Origin: a virus
DNA length: 30,015 nucleotides
Strand: one strand, 5' to 3'
IMG/VR virus record: IMGVR_UViG_3300025809_000084
Location: 1 to 30,015 of that record
Position 1 is the first letter of the stretch. Every line of letters begins with the position of its first letter. Of the stretch, positions 8,942-18,029 are shown one piece after another. The notes under the pieces were generated by a model. That model was not told the origin of the DNA, did no database searches, and saw only the letters and a program-made list of their open reading frames with translations. The translations under genes and the position numbers were made by a program.

Positions 8942-11900
8942 ATGGCAGAGGCTAAAAATAGTTTCATCAAGTCTAAAATGAATAAAGATTTAGACGAGAG
9001 ACTTATACCAAATAACGAATACAGAGACGCTTTAAATATAGCTGTTTCTAGATCAGAAGCAAGCGATGTTGGAGCTTTAGAGTCTATATTAGGTAACACT
9101 AAAGTTACATCTAACGAATATGACGACGCTGGTGAGGTGATAGGTTATTTTGTTGATGATGCTAACTCTCTTGTATATTATTTTAAAACAGACTGGACAG
9201 AAGTTAGTTTAGCCCCATCTACAGCTACTTGCCAAATACTAGTATACAACTCTTTGCTTAACACTACTAACGTTAAAGCTGAAGGTTATTGGTTGAACTT
9301 TTCAACACAAAGTCCAGTGTTAGGTATTAATTTAGTTGAAAACTTACTATTTTGGACAGATAACAGAAATCAACCTAGGAAAATAAATGTAGAACAACCT
9401 TCTACCTATTACTTTAATGAAGACCAAATTTCTGTAGCAAAGTTTGCGCCTATATTTCCACCTGAGTATTTAAATTTAAGAGCTCCTCTTATAAACAATT
9501 ATTCGCCAGAGCTAGATACTTATCCTTCTACAATGACAAACGCTGCTGATCCAGACACTGTACCAGTAGGTGTATACGAGGTTAGTGACTCTAACTTAGC
9601 TGTAACTAGATATAGAAATGGAGATCCAATAGTTGAAGCACAGACCTTAGCTTCGTGGCAAGCCGCGGACACCGGTCAGTATGGAGCCTTTTGTTATTAT
9701 GATGAATACATAGGAAATGAAGTGACTTATGGTGTTTTATACAACAAATACGCTGTAATGGATTCTAGAGGTTTAGCGCCTATAGGATTTACAATACCAA
9801 CAACTGTACAATGGAATGGCATTATAGGTGCTGGTGGCGCTACTTCTAATCTTTTCAAAAGCACAACGCTTTGGGACAACCCACCTCAAGCAAACACAAA
9901 TGCTAACGGAATGAATGTTAAACCTGGTGGTTGGAGACAAGCAGCTAACTCGAGTCAAGACTTTAGAGAGTTAACTACAAGAGCTAGGTTTTGGACGAGC
10001 GATGCTATTACTACAAACAATCTTTATGTTAACTTTAGTAACACTAACGCTTTACCAGTCACAACACTGACAAGTCCAGCATCTTACGGAATGTCTGTAA
10101 GAGTTATAAAAGAAGCAGGTTACAATGGTTGGAATGGAGATCCTGAGTTGTTAAAAGATAAATTTGTTAGATTTAGTTATAGATTTAAGTTTGATGACAA
10201 CGAATACTCTATAGTAGCTCCTTTTAGTCAAGATGTTTTTATTCCTGAGCACCAAGGTAAATTTATTAACGATGATGAAACTCAAGCTTTTATTACCACT
10301 GTAGTTGAGTTTATGCAGAATAGCATTAACAATGCTGTGTTAAATATTAAGCTTCCTTGTATAGATATAATAAACAACTACAAGATAAAAGCCATAGAGA
10401 TAATATATAAGGAGTCAGACAAGCAGGCTTATCAGATATTAGAAAAAGTAGATGTTGACGCTACATTTATAAGCAGTTTAAATTATACTAACGTATATCA
10501 ATACAATTATCAATCTAAGCAACCTATAAAAACAATGCCGCAGTCTGAAACCACTAGAGTTTTTGACAAAGTGCCTGTTAGAGCTTTAGCGCAAGAGTCT
10601 AGTGGTAATAGAATACTATATTCTAATTATGTAGAAAGCTATACTGCACCATTAGGTTTAGATTATTACACTTCTGTTGCTGATAAATCCACTCAGCAAT
10701 TTATAGAATATCCACAACACTCATTAAAGCAAAACAGAAATTATCAAGTTGGTATAGTTTTAGCAGATAAGTTTGGTAGACAAACGGATATTGTTTTGTC
10801 TAATTACGACGGTTTATTAGATGTCAATGGTGACCCTCAACCAGGTTCTAACGTGTTTTCTGATTACAATACCTTGCAATTCAATGGTAATGTATTAAAC
10901 TGGCCTGGCGATACGCTTTCTGTAAACTATCTTCAACCAATACCAGAAAATTCTTTAACATCAGGTTATCCAGGTTCTTATGCTCAAGGAGAGTATTACG
11001 CTGTAAACATTGAAGATGGAACAAGCGGGACAGGTACTGGTGCTTTATATCCTTTTTTTCAAAGTGAAAGTTACCAATACTTTACCGCAAACACAACAAC
11101 TTTAACAACAACGTTTTTTGCTTATTCTATTAAAGCTGTTGACTTTCAAAATAACGCTAATACTCTTAACGTATATGTTAATGAAGGTAATGGTTGGATA
11201 CTAAAAACACTTAATTCTGATTATACTGCAAGTGTTAGTTTAGCTCACGTAAATGTTGTATTTGCCGCAGCTATAACCCCTGGTTTTAATGTTAAAGTAG
11301 AATTGCTGTTTGGACCTAATAGATACTATCAATACAAGTTAGGATCAGCTGGAGTACGTTCTGATGGAACTGGACTTATGTTTGACAACTTTCCTACAAA
11401 TTATGATAGATGTTTTTCAGTTGGTAGAAAAATGTCAGGCCAGTATATAGACTACACTAATATAGTAACTGTAACACCATCTAGTTTAACGCCTATATAT
11501 AATATAACTATACAGACTAAGGAAGAAATAGATGTTAAATATCTGTTCTCTAATACACCAGATCTTCAACAACCAGAACCTACTTTGTCGTCAAATATGA
11601 CTCGTGCTACTTACGATATAAACGTAAATGGTTTTTATACTTACAAGTTTGGAGTAAAACAACAACAGCAAGATTATTACAATGTTTATTTACCTGGTAT
11701 AGTAAACGGTTACCCAATTAAAGCCTCTACATTAGAAGAGGGAGAGACTGGTTTTATAACATTAATATCTGACAACATAAACAAAGTACCTAGAAACTTG
11801 CAAGATGTTGGTCCACTACAAGATCAATTTACATCTGATGAAACAATGTTTCCTAGAGTAACAAACATAGTTCCAGTAGTTGTAAATAGTTTTTCAACTC

Positions 11901-13867
11901 AAACAAAACAATTTGATCCCGCATTCTCGCCTGACTCAGTTGATTTAGTTGGGACAATAAAAGATGTGTTTCCTCTTTTAACCGGTGAGGGCAGCACCCC
12001 TCCTATACCAACAGCTGCAGGTGAGGTTAACCCGTATTCTATATATAATTTTAATACAAAACCTTACGTTGCTAAGCTTTCTACTAGAAAACCAGTAGGT
12101 TTGGATGAGCAACTGTACACTATACCTACAGGTAGTAATCCTTATCCGGCTAATTTAGGTTTAGCTGTTTATGAAACATCTCCTTTTGTATCGCAGTTAG
12201 AGTTATTTTACGAAACCTCTTCAGCACAACTTATATCTGATTTAAATGTTGATATACAAAATGAAAGTGGTGATATAAATGGATCTACTTTTTCAAGCGT
12301 ATCAGTTTCTTTCTCTGAAAATGACGTTATAGGTAGCACTATAACAGGTAACTTTTTTCCAACAAGTGGTGGTCAATTAGTTACATCTGCTTCGTGTTCT
12401 ATTGTGAATATTTTTTCTTACAATCCAACAACGCAAGCTATAGACACTAATATAGACTATATAAGTAGATTTAGTTTAGTGGCTGTTGGTAATGGTAGTT
12501 TTAATATAGCTACAGCTCAGGGGACTAATGATCCTAATGGGTTTTTTGCTGGTGGCAGTAACTCAAACTTGTATGATGTTACGTGGAGAGGTAAATTTGA
12601 AGTTAATCTTAGATGGAGTTTAGGTGGTGTTGATACTTTTGAAACTGTAACTTTACAATTACAAAACGATCCACCCGTTATAATTAACACTTTACCTCCT
12701 TTTACAATGCCTAACACTGGAGGATTGATAGTTGGTATGTACCCAAACGCAAGTGCGCGTAGCCTTAGCCCATTAGGTTTAAATGGTAGTGCTATAACAT
12801 CCGGTGTTGGATATCCAACTAATGGTGATTCTGCAACTTTTAGTAGTAACAACGGTTGGGATATTGTAGGCGCTAGATATGTAAATAATTCTGGAACTAC
12901 AACATATTGGGGCGTTTATCCTGGCAACTCTGGTACTTCTGGAAATATAAGTGATTTTGCAAGCATTGTGTATCAAGCTAATGTAACAGCGTCACCAGGC
13001 GTAAGTCCTACTAAGTATAGACAATTTGTATGTTCAGGTAACAGTACTACTGGTAACTACCATCAAGTAGGTTCTTATTCTTTATATTTTAGTCTTACAG
13101 ATGATGTTGGAGCTGTTACGTATACTTATATGAGCTACACTGTTGGGGCAGCTAACTATACTGGTCAAGTAGTATATGCTTCTTACACACAAGGAAATCC
13201 AAGTCCAGCATACGCAGGTACTCAGTCAGATATATCACTAAACACTATTACAAGCTCAACCAATTTACCTATATGGCAAGGTCAAATTCAAAACTGGACA
13301 GCAAACGACGTAGATATATGGATTGCTTCTAGTAAGCAAAACCCTGGTTTTTGTGATATTAGAGGTTGTGTTGAAAACGGAGGTACATACCCTGATGGTA
13401 CATTAGGTAGTGGTACTAACACTGTAGGTGGATATTTTGTCTCCGATGTAACCAGTTTTGGTTTAAATCAGAATACAGGTTTTACTGGTTCTTTTCAAAG
13501 AGTCGCTAGACTAGAAGGTCTTTCTAGAACTTCAACTCAAATAACAGAGGGAGTTAGCCCAGGTGAAAAAAATCCTACACCAACAACTAATACGGGTACT
13601 TACGATTTTCAACCTAGCGCAGCGGTTAACTTAAAAATAGAAATGATTCGAAATCAAAACTGGCCAGGTGTTCCTCCAACTGGTTATGCTGGTGCTATAG
13701 TTACGTATCTTCCTGCTGGTCAAACACCAACTATAAATAACCCAGGAACAAACTTAACTGAAGTTATAATGGCAGATCCACCATTCTATCCAAGAGGAGG
13801 TACTGGCATAACAGATCCAACCGTATTTCCAACAGTGGTTCCATCAGGTGGATTTGTAGGACCATAA
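8942..13867 (+). CDS. Large muzzle/tail stabilisation-like protein with inserted FISUMP domain
   Basis: A 1641-residue tail protein. The N-terminus (SKMNKDLDERLIPNNEYRDA, then DVGALESILGN) is the signature I recall for stabilisation or muzzle proteins of crAss-like and related marine phages. Residues about 218-393 form a FISUMP-type domain: VTRYRNGDPI, an aromatic YGAFCYYDEY segment, YGVLYNKYAVMDSRGLAPIGF, RFWTSDA and YGMSVRVIKEA. The frame resumes the muzzle-like pattern after it (DKFVRFSYRFKFDDNEYSI). Residues 740-795 hold a small fibre-like beta repeat. The last 550 or so residues are Gly/Ser/Thr/Asn-rich beta sheet, with a PPVIINTLPPF linker near residue 1245. It probably forms the distal tail knob and may contact the host surface. 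The start lies 3 bases after the previous stop. Confidence 0.75.
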   Translation: MAEAKNSFIKSKMNKDLDERLIPNNEYRDALNIAVSRSEASDVGALESILGNTKVTSNEYDDAGEVIGYFVDDANSLVYYFKTDWTEVSLAPSTATCQILVYNSLLNTTNVKAEGYWLNFSTQSPVLGINLVENLLFWTDNRNQPRKINVEQPSTYYFNEDQISVAKFAPIFPPEYLNLRAPLINNYSPELDTYPSTMTNAADPDTVPVGVYEVSDSNLAVTRYRNGDPIVEAQTLASWQAADTGQYGAFCYYDEYIGNEVTYGVLYNKYAVMDSRGLAPIGFTIPTTVQWNGIIGAGGATSNLFKSTTLWDNPPQANTNANGMNVKPGGWRQAANSSQDFRELTTRARFWTSDAITTNNLYVNFSNTNALPVTTLTSPASYGMSVRVIKEAGYNGWNGDPELLKDKFVRFSYRFKFDDNEYSIVAPFSQDVFIPEHQGKFINDDETQAFITTVVEFMQNSINNAVLNIKLPCIDIINNYKIKAIEIIYKESDKQAYQILEKVDVDATFISSLNYTNVYQYNYQSKQPIKTMPQSETTRVFDKVPVRALAQESSGNRILYSNYVESYTAPLGLDYYTSVADKSTQQFIEYPQHSLKQNRNYQVGIVLADKFGRQTDIVLSNYDGLLDVNGDPQPGSNVFSDYNTLQFNGNVLNWPGDTLSVNYLQPIPENSLTSGYPGSYAQGEYYAVNIEDGTSGTGTGALYPFFQSESYQYFTANTTTLTTTFFAYSIKAVDFQNNANTLNVYVNEGNGWILKTLNSDYTASVSLAHVNVVFAAAITPGFNVKVELLFGPNRYYQYKLGSAGVRSDGTGLMFDNFPTNYDRCFSVGRKMSGQYIDYTNIVTVTPSSLTPIYNITIQTKEEIDVKYLFSNTPDLQQPEPTLSSNMTRATYDINVNGFYTYKFGVKQQQQDYYNVYLPGIVNGYPIKASTLEEGETGFITLISDNINKVPRNLQDVGPLQDQFTSDETMFPRVTNIVPVVVNSFSTQTKQFDPAFSPDSVDLVGTIKDVFPLLTGEGSTPPIPTAAGEVNPYSIYNFNTKPYVAKLSTRKPVGLDEQLYTIPTGSNPYPANLGLAVYETSPFVSQLELFYETSSAQLISDLNVDIQNESGDINGSTFSSVSVSFSENDVIGSTITGNFFPTSGGQLVTSASCSIVNIFSYNPTTQAIDTNIDYISRFSLVAVGNGSFNIATAQGTNDPNGFFAGGSNSNLYDVTWRGKFEVNLRWSLGGVDTFETVTLQLQNDPPVIINTLPPFTMPNTGGLIVGMYPNASARSLSPLGLNGSAITSGVGYPTNGDSATFSSNNGWDIVGARYVNNSGTTTYWGVYPGNSGTSGNISDFASIVYQANVTASPGVSPTKYRQFVCSGNSTTGNYHQVGSYSLYFSLTDDVGAVTYTYMSYTVGAANYTGQVVYASYTQGNPSPAYAGTQSDISLNTITSSTNLPIWQGQIQNWTANDVDIWIASSKQNPGFCDIRGCVENGGTYPDGTLGSGTNTVGGYFVSDVTSFGLNQNTGFTGSFQRVARLEGLSRTSTQITEGVSPGEKNPTPTTNTGTYDFQPSAAVNLKIEMIRNQNWPGVPPTGYAGAIVTYLPAGQTPTINNPGTNLTEVIMADPPFYPRGGTGITDPTVFPTVVPSGGFVGP

Positions 13868-13902
13868 CCTAAATAATTTAAAAAACAAGTAATAATAAAA
13901 AT

Positions 13903-15198
13903 ATGGCTACAGCTATACCAGTAAAATATTATAACACATACGTTTTAAAAAAAATAAACAGACAGACTGGGCCTTCTAGAACTGAGTATGATTGGTATAT
14001 TGAAGAATCTAGAATTAGAGGTGGCTATAACAACGTACAAACCGGGTTAGCTCCTAGAGCTTTTTTAGCTTCAGATGAAAACACCCAACAACTTTTAGCT
14101 AACTCCATTATATATTCTGGCGTTGTAAACTCTAGAACAGGTGTAAACCAAACAAATGTTTTTCCATCTGGTCAAGATATAACTAGAACTGTAGACCCAT
14201 CAAAAGGTAGTATACAAAAACTATACGCTGAAGATACTAATTTAACTATATTTCAAGAAAGAAAAGTCAATAGAGCTTTAATAGATAAAGACGCTATATA
14301 TACTCAAGAAGGTTTACCTGTGCAAACCACGTCTAATGTAGTTATCGGGGCTATACAACCTTACGCCGGTGAATTTGGAATTGCAAAAAATCCAGAGTCT
14401 TTTGCTGTATATGGTTACAGAAAGTACTTTACTGATGCAGCTCAAGGATCTGTTCTTAGGTTGTCTAGAGATGGTATAACAGAAATATCTAACTATGGTA
14501 TGTATGACTTTTTTAGAGATCAGTTTGGTATATTAGAAGCTGGAAAAGCTATAGGTGGTTATGACATATACAATAAAGCGTATGTTTTGGCTTTACAAAC
14601 CTCTACTTCAGGTTCACCGATAACCGTGACGTTTGATGAGCAAGTATTAGGCTGGACAAGCACATTGAGTTACATACCTAGACAGATGTTTAGTATACAA
14701 AATAACTTCTTCTCTACTAAAAACGGTTCTTTATATAAGCATTATGTTGAGTTTAATAACTCTGGTGGTGTTTTACCTAGAGCTAATTTTTATGGAGTTC
14801 AATATGATTCAACTGTTACTAGTATATTAAACACAAATCCTTCTCTAGTAAAGACATTTAAAACAGTTAATTATGAAGGTAACTTTAATTGGTCTATGGA
14901 GAGCTTTGTTACTAATGAAGATTCAGCAAATCCAATTGCAGTTTACAATTTACCAACAACTTTAGCTAGCATGGAGAGTAGTTTGTTTAAAAATGAATTT
15001 AAAAGAAAAGAAGATAAGTATTTTGCTAACTTAATAAATACTTCAGCAGCTACGGGTGGTGAGGTTATATATGGTAGATCAATATCTGGGGTTAAAGGAT
15101 TTTTTGCAACAGTAAAGTTAAGAGCTACAAACACAGCTAGCTCAGGAACAAATGAGTTATTTGCGCTATCATCAAACTACTCTGAATCATCTTATTAA
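13903..15198 (+). CDS. Companion tail/muzzle structural protein
   Basis: A 431-residue protein following the muzzle-like gene. The blocks YIEESRIRGGYNN, SIQKLYAEDTNLTIFQERKV and NRALIDKDAIYT are, from memory, part of the tail stabilisation/muzzle assembly in crAss-like and marine phages, where they can occur within the same long polypeptide as the upstream N-terminal motifs. Here they are in a separate gene, so the two products probably form one complex. The chain is beta-rich with frequent Tyr and Phe and no membrane segment. A 35-base A/T-rich gap separates it from the upstream gene. Structural role is fairly secure from context; the exact position in the tail is inferred. Confidence 0.7.
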   Translation: MATAIPVKYYNTYVLKKINRQTGPSRTEYDWYIEESRIRGGYNNVQTGLAPRAFLASDENTQQLLANSIIYSGVVNSRTGVNQTNVFPSGQDITRTVDPSKGSIQKLYAEDTNLTIFQERKVNRALIDKDAIYTQEGLPVQTTSNVVIGAIQPYAGEFGIAKNPESFAVYGYRKYFTDAAQGSVLRLSRDGITEISNYGMYDFFRDQFGILEAGKAIGGYDIYNKAYVLALQTSTSGSPITVTFDEQVLGWTSTLSYIPRQMFSIQNNFFSTKNGSLYKHYVEFNNSGGVLPRANFYGVQYDSTVTSILNTNPSLVKTFKTVNYEGNFNWSMESFVTNEDSANPIAVYNLPTTLASMESSLFKNEFKRKEDKYFANLINTSAATGGEVIYGRSISGVKGFFATVKLRATNTASSGTNELFALSSNYSESSY

Positions 15199-15208
15199 AT
15201 AAAATTAA

Positions 15209-15622
15209 ATGGAATTAACAGCAAGAAGATTAACTGAAAAAGACTATAATACTATCGTAGAATGGTGGAAGTCTTGGCCAGAGTGGGAACCTTTGTCACA
15301 AGAAATGTTACCTGAAAATGGTACAGGTGGAATAATAATAGAAAAAGAAGGTGAACCTATAGTAGCGGGTTTTTTATATGCAACAAATTCAAAAATAGCT
15401 TGGATGGAGTGGATAATATCAAATCCAAAATATATAATTAAAAAAGACAGAGAGCAAGCTATACTACTGTTAATAGATTCATTAGAGCAATGGGCTTATG
15501 ATGGAGGTTTTAAATTAATACTTAGTATAGGTAGAAGCAAAAGTCTAATAGATAAACACAAGAAATTAGGGTATACGGTGGACGAAAATCCATCACACGA
15601 AATAATTAAAAAAATAAAATAA
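15209..15622 (+). CDS. GNAT-type acetyltransferase-like protein
   Basis: A 137-residue protein with the beta-alpha order of a GNAT N-acetyltransferase: an N-terminal strand-helix (LTARRLTEKDYNTIVEWW), central strands (GGIIIEKEGEPIVAGFLYAT and KIAWMEWIISNP), a helix in the acetyl-CoA loop position (REQAILLLIDSLEQWA), and a final strand with a GYTVDE-like end. The classical Q/RxxGxG/A loop is not clear, so catalysis is uncertain. Small GNAT proteins of this look, starting with a W-rich helix and a LPENGTGG segment, are frequent in marine phage structural modules as I recall. It sits between tail and ejection-protein genes, 10 bases after one and 1 base before the next, so it is co-expressed with virion proteins. 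It may acetylate a phage or host protein. Confidence 0.72.
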   Translation: MELTARRLTEKDYNTIVEWWKSWPEWEPLSQEMLPENGTGGIIIEKEGEPIVAGFLYATNSKIAWMEWIISNPKYIIKKDREQAILLLIDSLEQWAYDGGFKLILSIGRSKSLIDKHKKLGYTVDENPSHEIIKKIK

Positions 15623-15623
15623 T

Positions 15624-16361
15624 ATGGCAGCAATAGCAGCAATTGGAGCTGGAGTTTCCCTTATAGGTGGAGCTGTGTCAGCAAATCAAGCGGACAAAGC
15701 AGGTAAAAGAGCCGGTAGGGCAGCGGCAAGAGCTCAACAAGAAATAGACAGAATAAAAGCTGAAAGAGTTCCCATAACAAATCCTTATGCAGGTAATAGT
15801 AATCTATCTAGTTTAGCTTCTAATTTAAGTGATATGATATCTAATCCTTTCGCTAGCATGTCTGTTGCCACTCAAGCCTCTGAAATACAAATGGAACAAG
15901 CTGATATGGCTTTGGCTAATTCTTTAGATACACTAGCAACGACAGGCGCGAGCGCTGGTGGTGCGACTGCTTTAGCGCAAGCAGCTTTAGCTAGTAAAAA
16001 AGGAGTATCAGCTAGTATAGAACAACAAGAAGTTGCTAACGAAAAACTAAGAGCGCAAGGTCAACAAAAAATGGAAATGCTTCAAATGAATGAAGAACAA
16101 AGAATACAAGGTATACAAATATCAGAAGGACAAAGAATGCAAACTCAAATGGCAGCTGGGGAACAATTTGTAATGCAAACAGAGGAAAACAGAAGTAACG
16201 CAGATTTAGCTAGAGCAGCTGGACAACAACAGCAAGCTATGGCAAATCAAGCTTCCGCTAATCAAGCAAAAGCTCAAGCGTGGGGTAGTGCTATATCAGG
16301 AGCGGTTGGTATGGCGTCGGCTGTTGGTACAGCTGGAGAGGGAACATTATTTAACCCATAA
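15624..16361 (+). CDS. Internal virion/ejection protein, T7 gp14-like in size and position
   Basis: A 245-residue Ala/Gln-rich protein. Residues 3-20 form a small-residue hydrophobic helix (IAAIGAGVSLIGGAVSA) that could insert in a membrane. A basic helix follows (KAGKRAGRAAARAQQEID), and residues 140-220 are a long Gln/Met/Glu helix likely to be a coiled coil. A second Gly/Ala-rich helix closes the protein (AWGSAISGAVGMASAVGTAG). This layout, and its place before a mid-sized and a giant gene, fits the short first member of podovirus ejection-protein sets (T7 gp14, then gp15 and gp16), which build a channel across the cell envelope. The assignment is by composition and order, not by sequence match. 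Confidence 0.6.
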   Translation: MAAIAAIGAGVSLIGGAVSANQADKAGKRAGRAAARAQQEIDRIKAERVPITNPYAGNSNLSSLASNLSDMISNPFASMSVATQASEIQMEQADMALANSLDTLATTGASAGGATALAQAALASKKGVSASIEQQEVANEKLRAQGQQKMEMLQMNEEQRIQGIQISEGQRMQTQMAAGEQFVMQTEENRSNADLARAAGQQQQAMANQASANQAKAQAWGSAISGAVGMASAVGTAGEGTLFNP

Positions 16362-16375
16362 TAAAAGTACAAAAC

Positions 16376-18028
16376 ATGAGTGCATACACTAATCCAACAA
16401 TAATACAAGATTTATACGGTGCAAAAGCTTGGGCAGATGCATCTAGTCAAGTTTCAGCAGCTTTAGTATCTGGCTTTAAAGAAGTAGTAGATGCTAGAAA
16501 TAAACAAGCTGACATAGTACAAAAGAAAAAAGAAATATATCAAAAATCATATATATCTGCAGAGCAAAAAGCTTTAGAAGCGTCAGAAGCTAACTTTATA
16601 AAATTAGAAAACGAAGGCGCTGATAAAGGTTTTATAGAGCAAGCAAGAGAGCAAGTTGAGTACGAAATGTATGGAGGTGTTTATGAATACAAAGGTTTTA
16701 AAAAAGACTATGGAATAGGTACCATAAAGATGGCTGCAGAGGTTAATTCAAATTTAGACTTAGACTCAGATACAAGAAAACAATACCAAAAGGCTATAGC
16801 AGGTCAACAAAAAACTTTTAATAACTTTGCTAAAGAAGCTGCAATACCATTAGCTGACAAAGATGATTTTGAAAAAGTAATTAGTGGTGAAGAAGGTTAC
16901 TATTTATCTGGGACAGGAGCTGGACAATATACTAACTACTTAGTTGGTTCTAGTATATATAACAAACCTTTACCTAGTAACGTGGAAGTTACAAATAGAG
17001 CTTTTGAAAGAATACAAAACTCAAAAGGAGATTTTGAATCAATAATGAAGCTTTCATTTAAGATAAAAGCAGGAAGCCCAGAAGCGGCTTCTTATAGTGA
17101 TGAAAGTAAATACCCTGTAGTTGACGGTTATATAAATGTTGATTGGAGCAGAAACCTATCTGACGGCAGTTGGGATGGTAATATTGCTAGACAAAATATA
17201 ATACCTAAAATAGATTACAACGCACAGGCTAAAGAGTTTAATGTAGTAAAAAACGGGCAATTAAACAAGCAATATAAACATAAATTAGCAGGAACAAAAA
17301 CAAAAGGAGATACCTTAGACCAAGTTAAATCTATGGAGTTTGTTAATGTAGAAGGAGCATTAAGCTCTATGAAAAATTTATTTAACGCTAAAGCAGGCAC
17401 AATAACAAAAATGCTGCAAGGAAGTCCTACAGATCAACAAGATGCTTATAATTATTTAGAGTCCTTAGGTAGAGCTGGTATAGATTACGCTGATCAAATT
17501 AAATCTGGAAAATTCTCAGCAGAAGATGTTCAGCAAGAAATACTTGGATATATTAACGATGATTTTTTAACTCATTTTAACTTAGGTCAAGAAAGAGATC
17601 CTGCAACTGGAAAATTTGTTAATCAAAAAGTTAATGGATTAGAACTTCAAAAGAGAATGATAACGCAAGAGCAGATAGACGAACTTAAAGAAGCTGGCGT
17701 TGACGTAAGCAATGTTAAACCAGGTACAGAGCAATATTTTTACATAGAAGAAAGTGATGTTTCTAAACCAACTAGAAACCGAAATTATAACCCTAGTGGA
17801 AAGTTAACTGAAAAACAACAAGACAAAGTTGATTTTGCTGAAGACGTTGCTAATAACCCTGAAAAATTTAAAGTAATGAGAACAATACCTGGATCAGGTG
17901 GTAGAAAAATAAAATTAAATGATGATGGAACTTATAAAATTTATGATAAAGAGAGTAGTCCTGTTCCAGGAAGAACTAGCGTAACCAAAGAAGAGTTAAT
18001 GAAAATTTATCCAATTAAGAAAAAATAA
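16376..18028 (+). CDS. Probable internal virion protein, gp15-like in position; function unknown
   Basis: A 550-residue protein rich in Lys, Glu, Gln and Ala, with no recognised catalytic motif. The N-terminal 110 residues are helical (ADASSQVSAALVSGFKEVVD, then repeated QKxxE steps). The middle has aromatic blocks such as SYSDESKYPVVDGYINVDW, and the C-terminus is Lys-rich and ends in a PIKKK tail. No signal peptide or membrane span is visible. Placement between the gp14-like protein and the 3017-residue protein suggests the second component of an ejection-protein set. Cargo protein of the tail barrel is an equivalent term in crAss-like phages. The stop is 1 base before the next ATG, so translation is probably coupled. 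Confidence 0.6.
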   Translation: MSAYTNPTIIQDLYGAKAWADASSQVSAALVSGFKEVVDARNKQADIVQKKKEIYQKSYISAEQKALEASEANFIKLENEGADKGFIEQAREQVEYEMYGGVYEYKGFKKDYGIGTIKMAAEVNSNLDLDSDTRKQYQKAIAGQQKTFNNFAKEAAIPLADKDDFEKVISGEEGYYLSGTGAGQYTNYLVGSSIYNKPLPSNVEVTNRAFERIQNSKGDFESIMKLSFKIKAGSPEAASYSDESKYPVVDGYINVDWSRNLSDGSWDGNIARQNIIPKIDYNAQAKEFNVVKNGQLNKQYKHKLAGTKTKGDTLDQVKSMEFVNVEGALSSMKNLFNAKAGTITKMLQGSPTDQQDAYNYLESLGRAGIDYADQIKSGKFSAEDVQQEILGYINDDFLTHFNLGQERDPATGKFVNQKVNGLELQKRMITQEQIDELKEAGVDVSNVKPGTEQYFYIEESDVSKPTRNRNYNPSGKLTEKQQDKVDFAEDVANNPEKFKVMRTIPGSGGRKIKLNDDGTYKIYDKESSPVPGRTSVTKEELMKIYPIKKK

Positions 18029-18029
18029 A

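Noticed and set aside
9596-10120. Diversity-generating retroelement target in the FISUMP domain
   Set aside because: No reverse transcriptase gene and no template repeat of this segment were seen in the window.
12517-12852. 111-codon minus-strand frame opposite the muzzle-like gene
   Set aside because: Antisense shadow with no family resemblance and no start signal.
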